Assembly: GCF_017377855.1 (NCBI RefSeq)
Contig: NZ_JAFREP010000015.1
Location: 248,001 to 312,000 of the forward strand
From: Acanthopleuribacter pedis
Lineage (GTDB): Bacteria; Acidobacteriota; Holophagae; Acanthopleuribacterales; Acanthopleuribacteraceae
Length of the DNA: 64,000 nucleotides
Direction: 5' to 3'
Under the pieces are notes generated by a model, which was not told the origin of the DNA, ran no database searches, and was given only the letters and a program-made list of their open reading frames with translations. Both the position numbers and the translations under genes were made by a program. Position 1 is the stretch's first letter. Each line of letters starts with the position of its first letter. Positions 63,469-64,000 of the stretch are shown piece by piece.

Positions 63469-64000
63469 ATGTTGCATTGTTCGCAAATTGTGCGAAACGC
63501 ACGATTTATCGTTCATCTACTCATATTCGCAATTTTCGCTTGTGTTTCAGCCCAAGCCCAATCCTTTACCAATCAAAGCAGCCAACTTCCCGATATCGGC
63601 GGCGGCTTCGCTTCCGAAGGCACCCGCGGTGGCTCGACCAGCGGCGAACCCGCCTACAGCGGCATCGCCATCGGTGTCGTTGACATGAACGGCGACGGGC
63701 GCGACGATATTGTCCGCATCCACCAAGGCTCCCAAGTCGTGATCACCCTGCAAAACAGCAGCCGTGGTTTCTCCAACCACAAAACCATTGATCTGGGTTA
63801 TCCCGTCTGGTCCACCGCGATGGCCGACATCGACGGCGACGGCACCATGGACATTTTCGCGGGCGGTGACAACAACCGCCGCAACCTGCTGCTCGGCAAA
63901 GACGGTTGGCAAAACTTCGGCGGCGCACGCCTCCCGCTGAACCTCCCCTCCGGCCAAACCTTCTTTGCCCAAGGCGCGTCGTTCCTCGACCTCAACCACG
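63469..64000 (+). CDS. Exported FG-GAP/VCBS-repeat protein, 3' end outside window
   Basis: 177 codons visible, open to the window end. The start MLHCSQIVRNARFIVHLL and the following FAIFACVSAQAQ form a signal peptide. The mature part has FG-GAP/VCBS repeats: VVDMNGDGRDDIV and ADIDGDGTMDIFAGGD, the Ca-binding DxNxDGxxD type seen in integrin-like propellers and VCBS proteins. AGAGGTG about 10 bases before the ATG is a plausible ribosome site. Role is unknown, but cell-surface or secreted location is likely. Confidence 0.82.
   Translation, partial: MLHCSQIVRNARFIVHLLIFAIFACVSAQAQSFTNQSSQLPDIGGGFASEGTRGGSTSGEPAYSGIAIGVVDMNGDGRDDIVRIHQGSQVVITLQNSSRGFSNHKTIDLGYPVWSTAMADIDGDGTMDIFAGGDNNRRNLLLGKDGWQNFGGARLPLNLPSGQTFFAQGASFLDLNH

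Noticed and set aside
1..64000. CRISPR arrays, tRNA or rRNA genes, complete insertion sequences, prophage
   Set aside because: Read for regular short direct repeats, tRNA T-arm and acceptor patterns, rRNA words, and transposase or phage proteins; none was found by eye. A tRNAscan or Infernal run could still find something missed.

Overview
The window looks like chromosome from a free-living, GC-rich (high fifties %, by eye) Gram-negative-type bacterium. The mix is secreted Asp-box propeller proteins with repeated C-terminal modules, an ECF sigma factor next to a TPR Ser/Thr kinase, IcmF, futalosine hydrolase, an EtfB-EtfA fusion and a SUF operon with two Mrp ATPases. This suggests Acidobacteriota, perhaps near Holophagae/Acanthopleuribacter. 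That placement is inference only: there is no rRNA, and I saw no tRNA, CRISPR array, phage or complete IS.

Layout. 1-1795 (-) is the truncated first member of a three-member family of large exported Asp-box proteins. 2301-10855 (-) is a nine-gene iron-sulfur operon (Rrf2 regulator, sufB-C-D-S-U-T, two Mrp/ApbC ATPases) with a palindromic operator over its promoter. 11176-21332 holds a small exported protein, a secreted esterase-like protein behind a structured leader, a sigma factor/kinase pair, an SDR, and a GMC dehydrogenase with its Tat-exported small subunit. 21563-30498 is a tandem duplication of a 3.8-kb exported Asp-box gene with its leader and 3' flank. 30713-32566 encodes a GHKL ATPase fused to a PD-(D/E)xK-like nuclease domain, the best candidate here for an under-described (possibly anti-phage) system.

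32615-43383 contains a Cys-rich hypothetical, IcmF, a GDPD phosphodiesterase, a sensor kinase, MqnB, an acyl-CoA dehydrogenase, a PIN/antitoxin pair and a STAS protein. 43447-48024 is signalling: a receiver-kinase hybrid, a small exported PDZ protein and a receiver-adenylate cyclase. 48750-62755 holds FadD, a cation-chloride-cotransporter-like permease, a four-PilZ Ser/Thr kinase with a partner gene, an EtfB-EtfA fusion and TrpS. The window ends inside an FG-GAP/VCBS exported protein.

FadD, acyl-CoA dehydrogenase, EtfBA and IcmF together suggest fatty-acid and branched acyl-CoA catabolism feeding a menaquinone chain (MqnB), supported by the SUF operon. Intergenic DNA carries two repeat families: a 161-176 bp MITE-like inverted repeat in four copies, two with perfect 5-bp target duplications and one with an apparent empty site in the paralogous locus, and a shorter palindromic family built on GCCCGCATTTCTCAC.
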